64,000 bases of DNA, from assembly GCA_031285345.1 (NCBI GenBank), contig JAITWI010000055.1:1-64000 (forward strand). Direction: 5' to 3'. Source of the DNA: Alistipes sp. GTDB lineage: Bacteria; Bacteroidota; Bacteroidia; Bacteroidales; Rikenellaceae. Position numbers and translations under genes: made by a program. The notes beneath the pieces were generated by a model. The model did not search any database. It saw nothing but the letters and a program-made list of their open reading frames with translations, and was not told the origin of the DNA. Below, piece by piece: positions 61,013-64,000 of this stretch. The first letter of the stretch is position 1, and each line of letters starts with the position of its first letter.

Positions 61013-62385
61013 TGGATATTACGGTGATCCCCGGCGAGGTTGCGGGCGAGATAGATCCTCCGGGTTCAAAAAGCTACGCCCAACGAGCTATCGCAGCGGC
61101 GCTTTTGGCCGACGGCGTCTCCTCGCTGCGGGGCGTCGGAGGTCGCCTCGGCTCTCGGTCTCTACCCGGTGCGGAAATTACGCATGGCGCGCAAGGAGAG
61201 CAGTGCGACGACACCGCCTCGGCACTCCGGGTGGCCGGGGTGTTGGGCGCGCGGTTAACACCGAACGGCGACGGATACGATATCACAGGCGGCCTTAGGA
61301 TCGTCTCCGGAACGTTGGATATCGGCGAATCGGGGCTGTCGGCACGCCTTTTCACCCCCATAGCGGCTCTGTGCGATTCGCCTGTTACGATAACCGGTCG
61401 CGGCTCTATTTTGAAAAGGCCGATGGGGGCGATGCTTGACGCGCTTCGAGAACTTGGAGTCGAGGTGACCGACACCGGCGGTTTTCTGCCCCTCACCGTG
61501 ACGGGCCCTATGCGAGGCGGCGAGGCGGAGATCGACGGCACCATCTCCTCCCAGTTCCTGACGGGCCTGTTGATGGCCCTGCCCCTTGCCCAAAGCGACA
61601 CCACGTTGCGTGTCCGGGGCCTGAAAAGCATCCCCTACATAGACATGACCCTCGACGTGATGGGGCGCTTCGGCATAAGGATCGACCATCGCGACTACGA
61701 GGAGTTTTACATACCCGGCGGGCAGCGCTACTCCTCCGCCGACTTCGACATCGAGGGGGACTGGAGTGCGGCCTCATGTCTGCTTGTCGCGGGCGCGACG
61801 GCGGGCGTTGGTTCGGGTTCAGGCTCGGGTTCGGGCTCGGGTTCCGGCTCAGGCGGTGTGACGGTTCGGGGGCTCAACCCGGTGTCGCTTCAGGCCGACG
61901 TGCGCATCATCGACGCGTTGTCGATGGCGGGCGCCCACATCGAGCAGCTTCCCGACGCGGTGACCGTTTCGCGCGGCCGGTTGCGTGCGTTCGAGTTCGA
62001 CGCCACCGACTGCCCCGATCTTTTCCCTGCGCTGGCGGCGCTGGCGGCCTCTTGCGAGGGGGTTTCTACTATCGTCGGTACCCGGCGGCTCAGGCATAAG
62101 GAGTGCGACCGGGCCGAAGCCATCCGCACCGAATACGGTCGCCTCGGCGTCGAGGTCGATATTTCCGAAGACGACGTGATGCGAATTACCGGCGGCGAAA
62201 TACGGGGTGGTGTTTCGTCTTCGCGCAAAGCCATAGTCGTCGATAGCCACGGCGACCACCGCATGGCGATGTCGCTGGCGGTGGCGGCACTCGGAGCGGC
62301 GGTGCCCGTGACTATCCTCGACGCGGAGTGCGTGTCGAAATCATACAGCGACTTTTGGACCGATTTCGACAGGATTAAGATATGA
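61012..62385 (+). CDS. aroA: 3-phosphoshikimate 1-carboxyvinyltransferase with Gly-Ser insertion
   Basis: 457 residues; the usual length is about 410-430. The active-site motifs are there: PGSKSYAQRA (near 17), GESGLSARLFTP (near 100), SSQFLTGLLMALP (near 185), RRLRHKECDRAEAI (near 360) and DSHGDHRMAMS (near 413). It joins shikimate-3-phosphate and PEP. Two stretches are extra: about 42-65 (GGRLGSRSLPGAEITHGAQG), before the DDTASAL element, and 267-280, a (GS)7 run coded by seven tandem GGYTCN hexamers (61810-61851) followed by GGVTVRGL. The hexamer unit keeps the frame, so length changes would not disrupt the gene. aroC follows with a 4-bp overlap. Confidence 0.95.
   Translation: MDITVIPGEVAGEIDPPGSKSYAQRAIAAALLADGVSSLRGVGGRLGSRSLPGAEITHGAQGEQCDDTASALRVAGVLGARLTPNGDGYDITGGLRIVSGTLDIGESGLSARLFTPIAALCDSPVTITGRGSILKRPMGAMLDALRELGVEVTDTGGFLPLTVTGPMRGGEAEIDGTISSQFLTGLLMALPLAQSDTTLRVRGLKSIPYIDMTLDVMGRFGIRIDHRDYEEFYIPGGQRYSSADFDIEGDWSAASCLLVAGATAGVGSGSGSGSGSGSGSGGVTVRGLNPVSLQADVRIIDALSMAGAHIEQLPDAVTVSRGRLRAFEFDATDCPDLFPALAALAASCEGVSTIVGTRRLRHKECDRAEAIRTEYGRLGVEVDISEDDVMRITGGEIRGGVSSSRKAIVVDSHGDHRMAMSLAVAALGAAVPVTILDAECVSKSYSDFWTDFDRIKI
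61810..61851 (+). repeat. Seven tandem hexanucleotide units (GGYTCN) in aroA
   Basis: Units GGTTCG, GGTTCA, GGCTCG, GGTTCG, GGCTCG, GGTTCC, GGCTCA, each coding Gly-Ser. Third-base differences show the block is not recently expanded. Confidence 0.9.
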
Positions 62386-63395
62386 ACCGTTTCGGACATA
62401 ATTTCAGAGTAAGCCTCTTCGGCGAGTCTCACGGTGAGGCGGTCGGCGTTATCGTCGATGGGGTCGCGCCCGGCATCGAGTTGTCGGCTGCCGATTTCGA
62501 AGTCGATCTGGCGCGGCGGCGCGGCGGCGGAACCTCTTCGGACGGTTCTGACGGAGGCGGGCTAACGGGCACAACCCCGCGCCGCGAGGCCGACGTTCCC
62601 GAGATGGTTTCGGGGGTGTACGAAGGCCACACGACCGGCGCGCCGCTTGCGATAGTTTTTCGCAACTGCGATGTACGCTCCGGGGATTACACGATTTTTG
62701 CCGATCATCCGCGCCCGTCGCACGCCGATCTGGTGGCGCGGCAAAAGTTCGGCGGCCACAACGACCCGCGCGGCGGCGGTCATTTTTCGGGTCGGCTGAC
62801 GCTCTGCCTTGTGACGGCGGGGGTGGTGGCGAAAAAGGTACTCGCATCGCGTTATTCGGAGATTGAAATTGCCGCAGAAATAGTCGAGATCGGCGGCGGC
62901 CGCGACAACACCGAATTCAACAGCATAATCGCCGCCGCCATGGCCGACACAGATTCGGTGGGCGGGGTGATAGAGTGCCGTGCCGCGGGAGTTCCGGCGG
63001 GTCTGGGCGAACCGTTTTTCGATTCGGTGGAGAGCGTGGCGGCCCATTTGCTGTTTTCGATTCCGGGGGTTAAGGGGGTGGAGTTCGGCAGCGGGTTCGC
63101 AGGCGCGGCATCGCGTGGGTCGCAAAACAACGACCCTATAATCGACGCCCAAGGCACTACCGCGACCAACAATTCGGGCGGCGTGGTCGGCGGCATTACG
63201 AACGGAGGCGAGATCGTGGTGCGCGTGGCCGTGAAACCCACCGCCAGCATCGCGCGTCCTCAACGAACCTTCAACTTAGCCACCTGGCGCGTCGAACCTC
63301 TATCGGTGGGTGGCCGCCACGACGCCTGCATAGCCCTGCGCGCGGCTGTGGTGGTCGAAGCGTGCATGGCCATCGCCCTTGCGGATTTGGTCTGA
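62382..63395 (+). CDS. aroC: Chorismate synthase
   Basis: 337 residues, near the usual size for short AroC. It begins NRFGHNFRVSLFGESHGEAVG with the FMN/substrate site, and includes RPSHADLVARQKFGG near 107 and RGGGHFSGRLT near 128, the conserved GGVVGGITNGGEI near 261. It converts EPSP to chorismate with reduced FMN. The usual RRRPGQ element is altered: after R45-R47 the sequence is GGGTSSDGSDGGGLTG, then TTPRREADVPEMVSGV, so a Gly/Ser/Asp-rich insertion of about 10 residues sits where the PGQ loop normally is. It overlaps aroA by 4 bp; the lptB-aroA-aroC order suggests one transcript. Confidence 0.96.
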   Translation: MNRFGHNFRVSLFGESHGEAVGVIVDGVAPGIELSAADFEVDLARRRGGGTSSDGSDGGGLTGTTPRREADVPEMVSGVYEGHTTGAPLAIVFRNCDVRSGDYTIFADHPRPSHADLVARQKFGGHNDPRGGGHFSGRLTLCLVTAGVVAKKVLASRYSEIEIAAEIVEIGGGRDNTEFNSIIAAAMADTDSVGGVIECRAAGVPAGLGEPFFDSVESVAAHLLFSIPGVKGVEFGSGFAGAASRGSQNNDPIIDAQGTTATNNSGGVVGGITNGGEIVVRVAVKPTASIARPQRTFNLATWRVEPLSVGGRHDACIALRAAVVVEACMAIALADLV

Positions 63396-63718
63396 GTCTT
63401 AACTCAATCCTCCGCCCCGAACATTCCCGACTCCGGCTCGACCCGAACCACCCTCTAAGAAGTATTTTTTCGTCAGAGTGGTGCAGATGACGCGCTGAAC
63501 GCAAATTGAGAAGGCGGGGATAGTACATAAAGTACAGCCCCGCCTTCGAAATAAGTAAGCGCGGCAATGTGTGCCGCTATAATTTTACGCCCTTATTTTG
63601 TGGTCAAAAGTGCGATTCTGCAACGCTGTCGAAGAAAATCGCGAGGGAGTTTACTCGTCGTAAATGACCGAGCGATTTTCGAGACGAAGGAAGCAGAATT
63701 GTGCTTTTCACCGCAAAA
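63396..63718. repeat. Structured non-coding region between aroC and infB (323 bp)
   Basis: No convincing gene. It holds three structures: a stem GAAGGCGGGG/CCCCGCCTTC (63510-63519 with 63538-63547) around an inner GTACATAAAGTAC; a small GCGGCA/TGCCGC hairpin within 63559-63577; and a long imperfect palindrome 63606-63708, in which AAAAGTGCGATTCTGC pairs with GCAGAATTGTGCTTTT (13 of 16) and GAAAATCGC pairs exactly with GCGATTTTC. The palindrome ends 10 bases before the infB stop (minus strand). It resembles a MITE-like or repeated RNA-structure element more than a normal terminator. Confidence 0.55.
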
Positions 63719-64000
63719 TCAGCGCTTCACCTCAACCGACTCATACCCCTCGACAATATCGCCGATGTGAATGTCGTTGAAGTTGTCGATGTTCAGACCG
63801 CACTCCATGCCCGTGCCCACCTCCTTGGCGTCGTCCTTGAATCGCTTGAGCGAGCCCAGGCGGCCGGTGTGGACCACGATGCCGTCGTGAATGACGCGGA
63901 TGTGGGTGTTGCGGGTGATCTTGCCCTCGCGCACGATACAGCCCGCGATGGTACCCACTTTCGATATCTTGAACGTTTCCAAAACCTCGACCGAGCAGAC
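63719..64000 (-). CDS. infB: Translation initiation factor IF-2, C-terminal fragment (cut by window edge)
   Basis: 94 residues of the C-terminal domain in the open minus-strand frame ending at 63719. The sequence [20 protein letters not shown], then [11 protein letters not shown], a hairpin [24 protein letters not shown], and the end YESVEVKR is the fMet-tRNA-binding domain of IF-2 (domain C2). Motifs DDAKEV, GMECGL and [11 protein letters not shown] fit the family. The GTPase part lies beyond position 64000. Confidence 0.95.
   Translation of the reverse strand, partial: VCSVEVLETFKISKVGTIAGCIVREGKITRNTHIRVIHDGIVVHTGRLGSLKRFKDDAKEVGTGMECGLNIDNFNDIHIGDIVEGYESVEVKR

Overview
The window reads as a chromosomal segment of a high-GC member of the Bacteroidales, most like Alistipes or another Rikenellaceae. 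The reasons are the many family-typical proteins (DUF4293, DUF4199, DUF4296, fimbrillin-like and FISUMP-like surface lipoproteins, a DUF349 protein), -7 boxes of the TAnnTTTG type, absence of clear Shine-Dalgarno sites, and a futalosine-type menaquinone gene. The genus is an inference; there is no rRNA in the window. Almost everything is core metabolism and envelope biology. I see no phage, plasmid, transposase or CRISPR array.

Layout. 1-8065 (minus strand): CorA fragment, mqnA, a lipoprotein, a fimbrillin-like/leucine-rich-repeat surface protein, polA. 8043-10167 (minus): queD, an Lrp-type regulator and kbl behind a well-formed promoter. 10336-14402 (plus): pgk, an M13 peptidase and a small beta-barrel protein. 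14476-28895: a long, nearly continuous minus-strand run carrying membrane proteins, a GT2 glycosyltransferase, a TsaC-like protein, folE, an amidohydrolase, a lipoprotein-release permease, rbfA, envelope proteins, folK, holB, dut, a 40-codon dut-like mini-ORF and an oligosaccharide flippase. 29017-36051 (plus): tRNA(CAT), an alkyltransferase, a CoA-transferase, a hairpin-rich non-coding cassette, a polyferredoxin plus Fe-S aldo/keto reductase pair, and an alpha-oxoamine synthase. 36131-40171 (minus): PNPOx-like, M23 and M49 proteins. 40248-46393 (plus): panC-panD, DUF456, a Big_2/FISUMP lipoprotein, an M16 peptidase. 46484-50998 (minus): a FISUMP-like lipoprotein, then ackA, pta and a response regulator (transcribed regulator-pta-ackA). 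51106-56739 (plus): DUF349, pyrG, yidC. 56837-60185 (minus): rsmA, recQ. 60275-63395 (plus): lptB-aroA-aroC with overlapping ends. 63396-63718 is a structured non-coding region, then the 3' end of infB (minus).

How the genes connect. Folate/pterin functions (folE, folK, queD), pantothenate synthesis (panC-panD), the shikimate end (aroA-aroC) leading to chorismate, and chorismate use by MqnA (with a possible aminofutalosine deaminase) form a coherent anabolic set. Envelope building is represented by LptB, YidC, the LolC/E-like permease, the flippase, GT2 and several barrels and lipoproteins. Four metallopeptidases of different families (M13, M16, M23, M49) suggest peptide scavenging and wall turnover.

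The most unusual signals are: (1) an orphan but phosphorylation-competent response regulator at the head of a pta-ackA operon; (2) low-complexity insertions in otherwise standard enzymes (RsmA, AroA, AroC and others), including a tandem hexanucleotide block in aroA; (3) a translationally coupled mini-ORF resembling the dUTPase N-terminus next to dut; (4) two hairpin-rich intergenic cassettes, one sharing 24 of 26 bases with the 3' end of yidC; (5) a fimbrillin/LRR fusion surface protein.
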